Shown here: positions 36,503 through 45,107 of the stretch, one piece after another | How positions within the stretch are numbered: the first letter of the stretch is position 1 | Layout: every line of letters starts with the position of its first letter | Assembly: GCF_014217805.1 (NCBI RefSeq) | Contig: NZ_CP055156.1 | Coordinates: 434,001 to 498,000 of the forward strand | DNA from: Adhaeribacter swui | Lineage (GTDB): Bacteria > Bacteroidota > Bacteroidia > Cytophagales > Hymenobacteraceae | Direction of reading: 5' to 3' | DNA: 64,000 bases | Translations under genes and position numbers: made by a program | The notes under the pieces: model-generated | The model's database searches: none | Told to the model about the DNA's origin: nothing | Seen by the model: only the letters and a program-made list of their open reading frames with translations

Positions 36503-37627
36503 TTACTTACTGCGGTGAAGCTTATAAAAAACAATGGCGTTTTCGTCGAGCTTTTTTACTTGTTTGTTTTTTTCGTCGACCAGATTAATCAAGCCTTGAT
36601 TTTTTAAATTATCAAAAGCCTGCAGGTAATTTAATTTGCGGTAAGGTGTGCCAATTACGTGTTCTTCGTAAATCTCCTGAATGGTGCTGTAATGAAAACG
36701 GCTTCGACTATTCGCTAGTTCTTCCACCAAATTTTCCTGGCAATACGGGTGCAGGTACCGGAAAAACTCAGGCAACTCCACGGGTTGCGGTTTTTGGTTT
36801 ACCTGAAATAAAGGCACGCCATCGGCTTGGTAATCGCTGTGCTGCTCCAGTATTTCGCGGAATTGAAAATACAAAGGTTTATTCTTAGACGCTACCATTA
36901 AATAATACTGCAACTGATCTTTCCCGGGTAAATTAATCCGCAATGTCGCACAATTATAGTTTTGGTCGCGCAGGGCATTTTCCAAGGCTTCCACGCTTTT
37001 TTGCTCCCGTTTGCGCAGGTTTGTTTCTTGCTGCAACATTTGTTTTAATGGCTCCCACCGGGCACCAAACAGTTCCGCGAATAGGCTTTTTTCTTTTCCC
37101 GGGGTAGTAGCGGCTTTTAACTTGTTCAAATTAAACAACAACCACAAATCGGTATGCGCGCCGTTTAAAGCTTTTAGTAGTAGTTCCTGCGCGTAAGCTG
37201 CGCCAAAAGGGTCGGCGGCCAATAAAGTTGCTGTTGTATCTGAAAAGGTAAATGTTGCTTCGGCTTCGGGTAAGTGAATAGGTAAATTTTTCAACGCAGC
37301 AAAAAAAGGCTGATCTTCTAAATCAAGCTTTAACTTGTCAGAAGCCCCTTTGGCCGCGGCGTAAAAATACGTTTGCAACGATTCGTTTAGCTCGGGTAAA
37401 GTTTCATGGGCATTTACTACGGTTTGCAAAATAGTTGCGGGCGAAACATCTTCCGGGTTACCGGCTCCAGCCAACAAATCCAGATATTGCAGATTATAAA
37501 TTTTTAAATTTGGTTGCTGGAGGTAAAAAGAATACCACGTATTAAAACAGGATAGTAAAATTTCTGATTTAATCTCGGCGGCGGTGCGCTTTTGCTTGAA
37601 GAAAGAATTGGTTTCGGTAACAGGCAT
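36503..37627 (-). CDS. Three-Cys-motif partner (TcmP)-like protein
   Basis: This 374-residue cytosolic protein resembles TcmP, a family found next to radical-SAM-like phage Gp37/Gp68 (DUF5131) proteins. Family-like motifs are YLDLLAGAGNPEDVSPA near the N-terminus, LAADPFGAAYAQELL followed by DLWLLFNLNKL in the middle, and YYLMVASKNKPLYFQF after that. The C-terminus (TPYRKLNYLQAFDNLKNQGLINL) resembles a winged-helix segment. The first part looks methyltransferase-like (Rossmann), but the function is unknown. No partner gene lies beside it; its neighbours are the broken hydrolase and ettA. I recognise the family by pattern only. Confidence 0.65.
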   Translation of the reverse strand: MPVTETNSFFKQKRTAAEIKSEILLSCFNTWYSFYLQQPNLKIYNLQYLDLLAGAGNPEDVSPATILQTVVNAHETLPELNESLQTYFYAAAKGASDKLKLDLEDQPFFAALKNLPIHLPEAEATFTFSDTTATLLAADPFGAAYAQELLLKALNGAHTDLWLLFNLNKLKAATTPGKEKSLFAELFGARWEPLKQMLQQETNLRKREQKSVEALENALRDQNYNCATLRINLPGKDQLQYYLMVASKNKPLYFQFREILEQHSDYQADGVPLFQVNQKPQPVELPEFFRYLHPYCQENLVEELANSRSRFHYSTIQEIYEEHVIGTPYRKLNYLQAFDNLKNQGLINLVDEKNKQVKKLDENAIVFYKLHRSK

Positions 37628-37663
37628 TTAATTACGGTTCCGCGCGGACAGCTTATCTTGATA

Positions 37664-37671
37664 CAAATCTA
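37664..37671 (-). promoter_or_regulatory. Candidate -7 promoter element of the TcmP-like gene
   Basis: TAGATTTG on the minus strand matches TAnnTTTG and predicts a leader of about 30 nt before the ATG at 37627. No clear -33 element is seen. Confidence 0.4.
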
Positions 37672-37793
37672 CGCGATCCTTTGTTACTTACCGATTAATC
37701 CGAAGGTTATAATAAATTTAATTCATTTTGGTTTTCCCGTCCTGATGTTGGTGCTTATTGCATAAATTTTTAAAACAGGAAAGCGATGAAAAC

Positions 37794-37823
37794 AAAAAAG
37801 GCAGTTAGGTAACTGCCTTTTTT
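37794..37823 (-). terminator. Terminator of ettA
   Basis: A 14-bp complementary stretch (37794-37807 with 37810-37823) forms a stem whose innermost pairs must open for the loop. Its ends are A6 and T6. It lies 26 bp beyond the ettA stop. Confidence 0.8.
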
Positions 37824-37848
37824 AAATTTTTCGGTTTTAGGAATAGCC

Positions 37849-39513
37849 TTACACCAGTTTTTTGTACCGAATGCGTTTGGGCTCTACATCGCCGAGGCGT
37901 TTACGTTTGGCTTCTTCGTAATCCGAGAAGTTACCTTCGAACCACACCACCTGCGATTCACCTTCGAAAGCCAGAATGTGGGTAGCAATCCGGTCCAGGA
38001 ACCAGCGGTCGTGCGAAATTACTACGGCGCAGCCGGCAAAACTTTCCAAAGCATCTTCCAGGGCCCGGATCGCATTTACGTCCAGGTCGTTGGTGGGCTC
38101 ATCTAATAACAACAAGTTAGCGCCTTGCTTTAAAGTCATGGCCAGGTGCACGCGGTTACGCTCCCCGCCCGATAAAACGCCTACTTTCTTTTCCTGGTCG
38201 GCGCCGGTAAAGTTAAATTTACTCACGTAGGCTCGGGAATTAATTTGGCGGTTAGCCAGCAACATGGTTTCGGTACCGCCCGAAATAGTTTCGAATACGG
38301 ATTTGTTCGGGTCCAAAGATTCGTGCTGCTGATCGACGTAAGCGGTTTCTACGGTAGGTCCAACGGTTATGGTGCCGGCATCGGGTTTTTCGCGATTGGT
38401 AATAAGCCGGAACAAAGTAGATTTACCCGCACCATTTGGCCCGATAATACCCACAATACCAGCTGGCGGCAACGAAAACGTTAAATTTTCAAATAATAAC
38501 TTATCGCCGAACGCTTTGCTCAGTCCTTCGGCCTCAATTACCACATTACCCAAACGAGGACCATCCGGAATAAATAATTCCAGTTTTTGTTCTTTCTCGC
38601 GGGCTTCTTCGCTGGCCAGTTTTTCGTAATTTCCTAAACGGGCTTTGGATTTGGCCTGCCGCGCTTTCGGCGCCATGCGCGCCCATTCCAATTCGCGTTG
38701 TAAGGTTTTCTGGCGTTTGCTTTCCTGCTTTTCTTCTTTGGCTAAGCGGTTAGCTTTTTGCTCCAGCCAACTGGTATAATTGCCTTTCCACGGAATGCCT
38801 TCGCCGCGGTCCAGTTCTAAGATCCAACCGGCTACTTTATCCAGGAAATACCGGTCGTGGGTTACGGCAATTACGGTACCTTTATACTGCTGCAAATGCT
38901 GCTCCAGCCACAATACACTCTCGGCATCCAGGTGGTTGGTTGGTTCATCGAGCAATAACACATCGGGTTCCTGCAACAACAAACGGCATAGAGCTACTCG
39001 CCGCTTTTCACCTCCGGATAAATTGCCCACAATGGCCTCGGCGGGTGGCGTGCGCAGTGCATCCATGGCGCGCTCCAGTTTGTTATCGAGCTCCCAGGCG
39101 TTGTGCTGATCTAGTTTTTCCTGCACTTCGCCCTGGCGGGTTAAGAGTTTATCGTAGTCGGCATCCGGGTCAGCAAAGGCTTCGTTTATTTCGTCGAATT
39201 CTTTTAAAAGCGCTACTACTTCGGCTACACCTTCTTCAATGATTTCTTTTACCGTTTTGTTTGGGTCGAGCTGCGGTTCTTGTTCCAGGTAGCCCACGCT
39301 GTAACCCGGCGAAAAAGCTACTTCGCCCTGGTACTGCTTATCCACGCCGGCAATGATTTTTAATAAACTCGACTTACCGGAACCGTTTAAGCCCAGTACC
39401 CCAATTTTGGCCCCATAGAAAAACGAGAGGTAAATATTTTTTAAAACTTGCTTTTGCGGAGGGTAAATTTTACTTACACCCGCCATCGAGAAAATAATGG
39501 TTTCGCTACTCAT
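37849..39513 (-). CDS. ettA: Energy-dependent translational throttle protein EttA (ABC-F)
   Basis: EttA is a soluble ABC-F ATPase that binds the ribosomal E site and gates the first translation steps according to the ATP/ADP ratio. The 554 residues hold two nucleotide-binding domains, with Walker A motifs GLNGSGKSSLLK and GPNGAGKSTLF, two signatures (LSGGEKRRVAL, LSGGERNRVHL), and Walker B regions LLLDEPTNHLD and LLLDEPTNDLD. The EttA-type linker between them contains the ARQAKSKARL segment. The length and the C-terminal EAKRKRLG sequence fit EttA and not other ABC-F members. Monocistronic. Confidence 0.95.
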   Translation of the reverse strand: MSSETIIFSMAGVSKIYPPQKQVLKNIYLSFFYGAKIGVLGLNGSGKSSLLKIIAGVDKQYQGEVAFSPGYSVGYLEQEPQLDPNKTVKEIIEEGVAEVVALLKEFDEINEAFADPDADYDKLLTRQGEVQEKLDQHNAWELDNKLERAMDALRTPPAEAIVGNLSGGEKRRVALCRLLLQEPDVLLLDEPTNHLDAESVLWLEQHLQQYKGTVIAVTHDRYFLDKVAGWILELDRGEGIPWKGNYTSWLEQKANRLAKEEKQESKRQKTLQRELEWARMAPKARQAKSKARLGNYEKLASEEAREKEQKLELFIPDGPRLGNVVIEAEGLSKAFGDKLLFENLTFSLPPAGIVGIIGPNGAGKSTLFRLITNREKPDAGTITVGPTVETAYVDQQHESLDPNKSVFETISGGTETMLLANRQINSRAYVSKFNFTGADQEKKVGVLSGGERNRVHLAMTLKQGANLLLLDEPTNDLDVNAIRALEDALESFAGCAVVISHDRWFLDRIATHILAFEGESQVVWFEGNFSDYEEAKRKRLGDVEPKRIRYKKLV

Positions 39514-39781
39514 GCTTATCTTTTCGTTTACAATAGTCGTAGTAATCAGTTATTAAATTCCGGAACAAGATTCCGGATAAAATTAAAAAAGGCAATTGGT
39601 TTCTCCGCAAGCATATCAAACTAACAGATATTACGTATTTCAGCAGCAGTACTCCCCTAACTGCGGATTATGCCTTAAAAGTGGGCAAATATCGCAAATT
39701 ATAATAGTTTCTGATTATGAAAATAGTTGGAAATGGTTAAACTTGTAAAAAATTAGAAATTAAATTTACCGCGTTCCCTCG

Positions 39782-41092
39782 ATGGAAAACAAAGATTTAT
39801 TGGAAGAAGCCAAGAAGTACGGCTTTATTCAGGACAATCAGGTGTGGCTAAAGCCTTTTATGGATTTCCCGGCTCGCCAGGTAGGCGATGTGAAAGAAGT
39901 AGAAGATGAATCGCTGCAGTATTTTGCCTTTCGCTTTCAAACGTTTCAGGAGAAAGTTAATGCCCTCCTGGAAAAAATTACTACTTCCGAAAATAAAGGT
40001 TCTTTCCTGATGAAAGTGCTGCATTTAAAGGAACTTATTGGGAAATACGACGCTCTCGGCGATTTTGAAGCTATTTTTCACCAGCTTACGCAAGCCGAAA
40101 ACGAAATTAAAGTTGCCATAAGTAAAAACCGGGATAAAAATTTAACTACCAAGATTGGCTTAATAGAAGAAGCCGAAGCCCTGCAGGACAGCATTGACTG
40201 GAAAGGCACTACCGAAAAGTTAAAGGAACTGCGGCAAAACTGGATTAAAACCGGCCCCATTGATAAAGCCCTGACGGATGAAATTGAGGATCGGTTCAGG
40301 AATGCGGTGGAAGTATTTTTTAAGCGCAAGAAAGATTTTTACCAGGATAAGCAAAGCATGCTTAATCGCACCCTGGATAAATATAAAGCCTTAATTGCTG
40401 AATCGGAAGCGCTGAAAAACTCTGAAGATTGGGAGGGTACTACCAAAAAACTGAAAGATTTACAAAATCAATGGAAAGCTATTGGCGGTAACTTACCCCG
40501 CAAAACTTCTACGGAGCTATGGAATACTTTCCGGAAAGCGCATAATTACTTTTTCGAACGGCTAAAAAACAAGATTACGGTTACCAAAACCGAGTCGAAA
40601 GATCGCTTCTTCGAAGAAAACCTGAACAAGAAAAAACAACTGGTAGCTGAAGCGCAAGGCTTATTGCAGCTAAACACGCACGAAGCTGTGGCGCGTGCCA
40701 AGGAATTGCAAGCCGCCTGGAAAAAAGTAGGTCCGGTAAAAGGCGAGGAATCGGACCGGGTGTGGGAGCAATTTATTATTGCCTGCGACAAAGTTTTTGA
40801 GGTAAGCAGTCTGGAGCATTTTATGCGCAAAAAATACCCGAACGCCGATAGAAACAACCAGGCCGAACAAGTGCATAACCGCATTAACGCGCTCCGGGAT
40901 TTTATAAAATCCGATAAACAAGAACTGGAAGTACTGGAAACCAACTTAGGCAAACTTTCGAGCGCCCCTAACAACGATGCTTTCCGGACCATGATCCAGG
41001 GCAAAATAAAAAACTTTAACCGGAAAATCCGGACCAAGACCGAGCTTATAGAATTATTTAAAAGTAAATTAAACCGGGAAGTACCTAATTAA
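39782..41092 (+). CDS. DUF349 domain protein
   Basis: This 436-residue, largely helical, acidic/basic-rich cytosolic protein carries at least three DUF349 repeats: WKGTTEKLKELRQNWIKTG, WEGTTKKLKDLQNQWKAIG and AVARAKELQAAWKKVGPV, each followed by an F-rich helix. The C-terminus is another coiled-coil-like region. The function of DUF349 proteins is not established. The gene stands alone; a near-match promoter element (TAAACTTG) lies about 45 bp before the ATG. Family call is firm, role unknown. Confidence 0.9.
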   Translation: MENKDLLEEAKKYGFIQDNQVWLKPFMDFPARQVGDVKEVEDESLQYFAFRFQTFQEKVNALLEKITTSENKGSFLMKVLHLKELIGKYDALGDFEAIFHQLTQAENEIKVAISKNRDKNLTTKIGLIEEAEALQDSIDWKGTTEKLKELRQNWIKTGPIDKALTDEIEDRFRNAVEVFFKRKKDFYQDKQSMLNRTLDKYKALIAESEALKNSEDWEGTTKKLKDLQNQWKAIGGNLPRKTSTELWNTFRKAHNYFFERLKNKITVTKTESKDRFFEENLNKKKQLVAEAQGLLQLNTHEAVARAKELQAAWKKVGPVKGEESDRVWEQFIIACDKVFEVSSLEHFMRKKYPNADRNNQAEQVHNRINALRDFIKSDKQELEVLETNLGKLSSAPNNDAFRTMIQGKIKNFNRKIRTKTELIELFKSKLNREVPN

Positions 41093-41401
41093 GTAACCCG
41101 AATGAACTCCGCGTATTTTTAAAATTATTAAAATTAGCAAAATAAGGCGGCAATAAATTAATCAGCTAAGATGCTGTTACTTACCAGCAGTTTTTTAATT
41201 TAAAAGCGTAGCTGGTATTTTACCGGGGTAAAACCGGCTACAAAAATTAAAAACATAGTCAAACATTTACCTTGGTTTAAACGTTGTGTTTTTAAAAATA
41301 AATAACTACTTTTTCTATATTCAGTTAAAACTTAGTTATTTTTTTATATTTTGGGTTTTATTTAGCATTCCACATTTTAACGTATTTAAGGAGATATAAA
41401 C
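41093..41401 (+). other. Intergenic region upstream of the DUF2795 gene
   Basis: This 309-bp AT-rich region has a weak inverted repeat (TACCAGC at 41182-41188 with GCTGGTA at 41211-41217) that could be part of a DUF349 terminator. At its end is a strong ribosome site for the DUF2795 gene. I see no other gene. Confidence 0.45.
41388..41394 (+). promoter_or_regulatory. Strong Shine-Dalgarno site of the DUF2795 gene
   Basis: AAGGAGA lies 7 nt before the ATG at 41402. Such strong sites are rare in Bacteroidetes and elsewhere in this window, and it supports the start of this short gene. Confidence 0.8.
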
Positions 41402-41623
41402 ATGTATTGGACACTGGAATTGGCATCGTATTTAGAAGATGCACCCTGGCCTGCTACAAAAGATGAATTAATTGACTATTCTATTCGTTCCGGCGCTCCG
41501 ATGGAGGTGGTTGAAAACCTGCAAGCCCTGGAAGATGATGGTCAGCCATATGAAAACATAGAAGAAGTTTGGCCGGATTATCCAACCAAAGAAGACTTTA
41601 TGTTTAATGAGGATGAGTATTAA
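41402..41623 (+). CDS. DUF2795 family protein
   Basis: This 73-residue acidic protein matches the small DUF2795 family: MYWTLELASYLEDAPWPATKDELIDYS, then GAPMEVVENLQ and acidic EEVWPDYPTKEDF at the end. The function is unknown; such proteins are widely conserved across Bacteroidota and are short and acidic. A strong ribosome site (AAGGAGA, 7 nt) suggests high expression. It is followed by a repeat-rich hairpin and then the orphan ABC ATPase gene. Confidence 0.88.
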   Translation: MYWTLELASYLEDAPWPATKDELIDYSIRSGAPMEVVENLQALEDDGQPYENIEEVWPDYPTKEDFMFNEDEY

Positions 41624-41722
41624 AATTAATTAGAAATTAGAAATTAGAAATTAGAAATTATGAATTAGAAATTAAAAATTAGTGATCCTTATTTCTAATT
41701 TCTAATTCATAATTTCTAATTA
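41624..41722 (+). repeat. Heptamer repeats and a 31-bp near-perfect hairpin
   Basis: Four or so tandem copies of AAATTAG (about 41629-41660) lead into a large inverted repeat. Arm 41649-41679 pairs with arm 41691-41721 with one mismatch around an 11-nt loop. The right arm ends 5 nt before the ATPase start codon. It could act as a terminator for the DUF2795 gene or shield the ATPase start. Confidence 0.8.
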
Positions 41723-41726
41723 TAAA

Positions 41727-42452
41727 ATGTTAGAAGTTAAAGGCTTGGTTGCCGGATACGAGCATCGTGTGCTCATCCGCAACCTTTTTTTTTCGGTGCC
41801 CGAACCAGCATTGGTAGCTATTGTGGGCCATAATGGCGGCGGCAAAAGCACTTTTTTTAAAATTTTAACCGGGCAGTTGCCTTATCAACAAGGCGAAGTG
41901 CGGATTCAGGGTCGTAATCTGCAAGGTTTATCCCGCCGGAGTGCTACGGGTTTATTATCGTACCTGCCGCAAAAAAATACCGTTTCTTTTCCCATTCCCG
42001 TGCGCGACCTGGTGGTTATGGGCTTACTCCGGAAAAAGCATTTTCTGGAAAATTACAGCGCCACCGACTACCGCCAGGTAGATGCGCTACTGGAAACACT
42101 GGAGATAACCCACCTGGCGCACCGCGATTTTACGCAGCTCTCCGGCGGCGAACAGCAACTGGTGTGGCTAGCGCAGTTAATGCTGCAAGATACCCGCCTG
42201 TGTTTACTGGACGAACCTACCCAGCAACTGGATATTTACCACCGCAAAAAAGTATTTGAGCTGATTGCCGGTTGGGTAAGCCAGCAGCAAAAAACCGTAT
42301 TGTGCATTACCCACGATTTACAAAACTTATACGGGTACTCCGGCTATATTCTAAATCTTTCTAAACCCCAGCCCCACCTGGAAATACTAAGCCCCGAAAC
42401 CATTGAGCAGAACATTGCTTTTTTAGAGCAAAAGCCAGTGCTGAGTTACTGA
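41727..42452 (+). CDS. ABC transporter ATP-binding protein, FecE/BtuD type, orphan
   Basis: This 241-residue ATPase has Walker A GHNGGGKSTFFK, signature LSGGEQQLVWLAQ, Walker B RLCLLDEPTQQLD and the switch His (CITHD). The region RDLVVMGLLRKKHF is typical of ATPases that work with FecCD/BtuCD-type permeases for iron-siderophore, heme or cobalamin uptake. No permease or periplasmic binding protein is nearby, so the partner is encoded elsewhere. A hairpin abuts the start codon. It converges with the GDPD gene 33 bp away, with no clear terminator between them. Confidence 0.88.
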   Translation: MLEVKGLVAGYEHRVLIRNLFFSVPEPALVAIVGHNGGGKSTFFKILTGQLPYQQGEVRIQGRNLQGLSRRSATGLLSYLPQKNTVSFPIPVRDLVVMGLLRKKHFLENYSATDYRQVDALLETLEITHLAHRDFTQLSGGEQQLVWLAQLMLQDTRLCLLDEPTQQLDIYHRKKVFELIAGWVSQQQKTVLCITHDLQNLYGYSGYILNLSKPQPHLEILSPETIEQNIAFLEQKPVLSY

Positions 42453-42485
42453 TTTTTTAAATTTTTCGATTTCCGGGAATAGTAA

Positions 42486-43394
42486 TTACCGTACCATAGC
42501 CCGCATGGCTTTTACATTGTTTACTTCCATTGCATCGGGTTGCAGTAAAATCATTTTATAAATAGTATTGCGCGCCTTGCCGCCAAATAAAATTACTCCT
42601 AAGTTATTCGCGCGGGCTTTTTTCATTTTGGTAGCGTCCATGCTTTTGCCTTCGGCTACCAAGCCGTGCAAGCGATTATCCCGTATAATTTTTAAATTTT
42701 CTTTAAAATCACCGCTTATGTCCAGATACAGCTTTAATTGAGGCTCTGCCTCCCGAAAAGCATTCAGCATATCGGGTTTGGAGTAAATAATGCACAGTTT
42801 ATTTAGTGGGTAATGGTATTTACGGAGTAAGTTCATCACACTTTGGGCAAAAAAAGCGTTCCGGTTGGGATTATAGCTGCGTAAATCCAGGTGCAGGTAT
42901 GGGTACTCGGGTTGTTTGGGTAGTTCCCGCAGCAAATCTTCGAGCGAAATAATTTTTTCGTCGTGAAATAAATCATAAAACCAACCGCCTGTATACGCCA
43001 GACTCAGTACGTCATCGGCAAGCAAATCTTCAATCCGGCCTTTACCCACCGACATGGTATTTAAAGTTTCGTCGTGGTATAATACCGGAATACCGTCGCG
43101 GCTTACGTGTACATCCACCTCCAGTCCGTCAGCACCATCTTCGTGTAAAGTACGCAGCAGCGATTCCCGGCTATTAGGCGGTAAAGGATTAAAAGGGTTT
43201 AAGGGCGAAAAAAAAGCCCGACCAGCGTGACCTATAATTTGTACTTCTTTTTGTTCAGGAGTGAGTAAACCTAATTGCTGCTTAAACTGAATAGCATCGT
43301 AAGCAAAAAATATTAACGTGCTAATAACTACAATTACGGCCAGAAGCCATAATTTGCGGTACCAACGGGTTGGCTTTCTGGATGAGCGATTCAT
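42486..43394 (-). CDS. Glycerophosphodiester phosphodiesterase, membrane anchored
   Basis: This 302-residue enzyme hydrolyses glycerophosphodiesters to glycerol-3-phosphate and an alcohol. An N-terminal membrane helix (about 14-32) probably anchors it in the inner membrane. The catalytic pattern is visible: GHAGRA with the first His, ENSRES-like NSRESLLRTL, DGLEVDVHVSRDGIPVLYHDET with Glu, Asp and His, and later HLDLRSYN and GLVAEGKS. The length is normal. It is divergent from the GT22-like gene. TATCTTTG stands 4 nt before its ATG, as in lipA. Confidence 0.9.
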   Translation of the reverse strand: MNRSSRKPTRWYRKLWLLAVIVVISTLIFFAYDAIQFKQQLGLLTPEQKEVQIIGHAGRAFFSPLNPFNPLPPNSRESLLRTLHEDGADGLEVDVHVSRDGIPVLYHDETLNTMSVGKGRIEDLLADDVLSLAYTGGWFYDLFHDEKIISLEDLLRELPKQPEYPYLHLDLRSYNPNRNAFFAQSVMNLLRKYHYPLNKLCIIYSKPDMLNAFREAEPQLKLYLDISGDFKENLKIIRDNRLHGLVAEGKSMDATKMKKARANNLGVILFGGKARNTIYKMILLQPDAMEVNNVKAMRAMVR

Positions 43395-43398
43395 AAGT

Positions 43399-43406
43399 CA
43401 AAGATA
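43399..43406 (-). promoter_or_regulatory. -7 promoter element of the GDPD gene, leaderless type
   Basis: TATCTTTG on the minus strand, identical to the lipA element and also exactly 4 nt before the ATG. Transcription is expected to begin at the start codon. Confidence 0.6.
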
Positions 43407-43470
43407 AAGCCCGCGGGTTGAACGCATAAAATAGCAGCATCTATTTTTTTAGAAGCCTTTCTCATTATTT

Positions 43471-45099
43471 ATGTCATCAACGTCCAGAGTTCCCGACCCC
43501 AATCCCGATTTTTCTTCTTTACCCAACGCGGCTAATACTACTAAAGGCAATTTAATTCCTTTATCCTTAATTTTACTTATAGCTCTAGTTGTTAGATTAC
43601 TGGCGGCTTTTTTCTCTAGAGGTTATGCTTTTCACGACGATCATTTTGATGTGATTGAAATTGCCCAGAGCTGGATGTATAATCTGCCCATCTGGATTCA
43701 TGATAAAATACCGCCCCGACACAGTATGTTTTACGCGGGTATTCATTACGTTATTTTTTATGCTTGCGAAATGCTGGGTTTAACCAGCCCTACAGGTAAA
43801 ATGGTGGTAGTGCGCGTGCTGCACGCCCTATACTCGTTGCTGGTAGTTTATTACGGCTATAAAATCACCGAACTCCTCTCGAACCAGCGCAACGCCCGGT
43901 TGGTGGGTTTAATGCTGGCACTTATTTGGTTTATGCCCTTTATGAACGTGCGCAACCTGGTAGAGATAACGTGTATTCCGCCATACCTGGCCGCTTTTTA
44001 TTTAATTTTAAAGCCCGACTCCACTAACAAGAAAGTAATTTTTTGGCGGTACCTAGGGGCAGGAGCTTTGCTGGCACTTTCGTTTGTGCTGCGCTACCAC
44101 GTACTGTTGCTGGCCGCCGGGGCTGGCTTCGTGTTGCTTTTTCAAAAACAATGGTTAAAAGTAATTTACCTGGGTTTAGGCTTTAGCATCGTGGCTTTTC
44201 TTATTCAGGGCACCATTGATATTACTTTTTACAAATTTCCGTTTCATTCGGTGGTTACGTATTTTTTGTATAACTCCGATAAAGCCTATAGTTATAGCAC
44301 CGGGCCGGTATACCGGTATGTTTTAACTGTTCTGGGTTTTCTGGTGCCGCCGCTCAGTGTTTATTTACTCATTGGCTATGCCCGCACTGCTAAAATTGCT
44401 CCTACTTTGTTTGTAGCCGGCTTGTTGTTTTTTGCGGTGCATTCGGCATTCCCGAACAAGCAAGAACGATTTATGTTGCCGCTCTTCCCTATTATTATGA
44501 TTTTGGGGGTAATTGGCTGGCAAAGTTTTGTGCAGCAATCGCGCTTTTGGCAAACCCGTCGTAAGCTATTGGCTGCCAGTTGGACTTTCTTCTGGGTTTT
44601 AAATATTACTACTGGGGTATCATTGGCTTTTACTTTTACTAAAAAAACCCGGGTTGCTCCCTTGGTTTATTTATCCGGGAAAGAAAATTTGCACGGCATC
44701 TTACTGGAGTTTGGCAACCACAGCTTTAAAATGCCACCGTTGTTTTACCTGGGTCGCATGGCCGCCGAAGCCGAACCATTTATAACCGACCGCAAGAATA
44801 TGTGGCAGAAATATAAAACCGGTACTCCCTTGCCCGCTGATTTTGTAATGGTATATAGCTTAAACGACAAAAAGCCCCTGAAAACTCTACTGGCCGAGAT
44901 CAAGCTCCCTTATACTCCTAATTACGTGGTGATATTGGGTGCCGATGATTTAGATAAACGTTTGCAGCGCCTACAACAACTTTATCCGCGGTTAAAACTA
45001 GTACAAACCATTACGCCTTCGCTCTACGACCGGGTACTATACCGGTTAAACCCCCGGGTTCACCGGGACGAGCACGTACGCATTTATCAGATATTGTAA
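43471..45099 (+). CDS. GT22-like membrane glycosyltransferase
   Basis: This 542-residue protein is a multi-spanning polyprenyl-sugar-dependent glycosyltransferase of the ALG9/PIG-B (GT22) type, known for mannosyl transfer. An early luminal loop has FHDDHFDVIEIAQSW (acidic catalytic residues). The conserved HSAFPNKQERFMLPLFPI is the HKEERF-like motif. Many hydrophobic helices lie between, and a soluble C-terminal region follows. In Bacteroidota such enzymes contribute to surface glycans or lipid decoration. It converges with GtrA, the stops being only 8 bp apart. The exact sugar and acceptor are unknown. Confidence 0.82.
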   Translation: MSSTSRVPDPNPDFSSLPNAANTTKGNLIPLSLILLIALVVRLLAAFFSRGYAFHDDHFDVIEIAQSWMYNLPIWIHDKIPPRHSMFYAGIHYVIFYACEMLGLTSPTGKMVVVRVLHALYSLLVVYYGYKITELLSNQRNARLVGLMLALIWFMPFMNVRNLVEITCIPPYLAAFYLILKPDSTNKKVIFWRYLGAGALLALSFVLRYHVLLLAAGAGFVLLFQKQWLKVIYLGLGFSIVAFLIQGTIDITFYKFPFHSVVTYFLYNSDKAYSYSTGPVYRYVLTVLGFLVPPLSVYLLIGYARTAKIAPTLFVAGLLFFAVHSAFPNKQERFMLPLFPIIMILGVIGWQSFVQQSRFWQTRRKLLAASWTFFWVLNITTGVSLAFTFTKKTRVAPLVYLSGKENLHGILLEFGNHSFKMPPLFYLGRMAAEAEPFITDRKNMWQKYKTGTPLPADFVMVYSLNDKKPLKTLLAEIKLPYTPNYVVILGADDLDKRLQRLQQLYPRLKLVQTITPSLYDRVLYRLNPRVHRDEHVRIYQIL

Positions 45100-45107
45100 T
45101 ACCATTT

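Noticed and set aside
38369-39242. Plus-strand frames inside ettA
   Set aside because: They overlap a strong ABC-F gene and encode low-complexity Arg/Ser-rich products with no family features.
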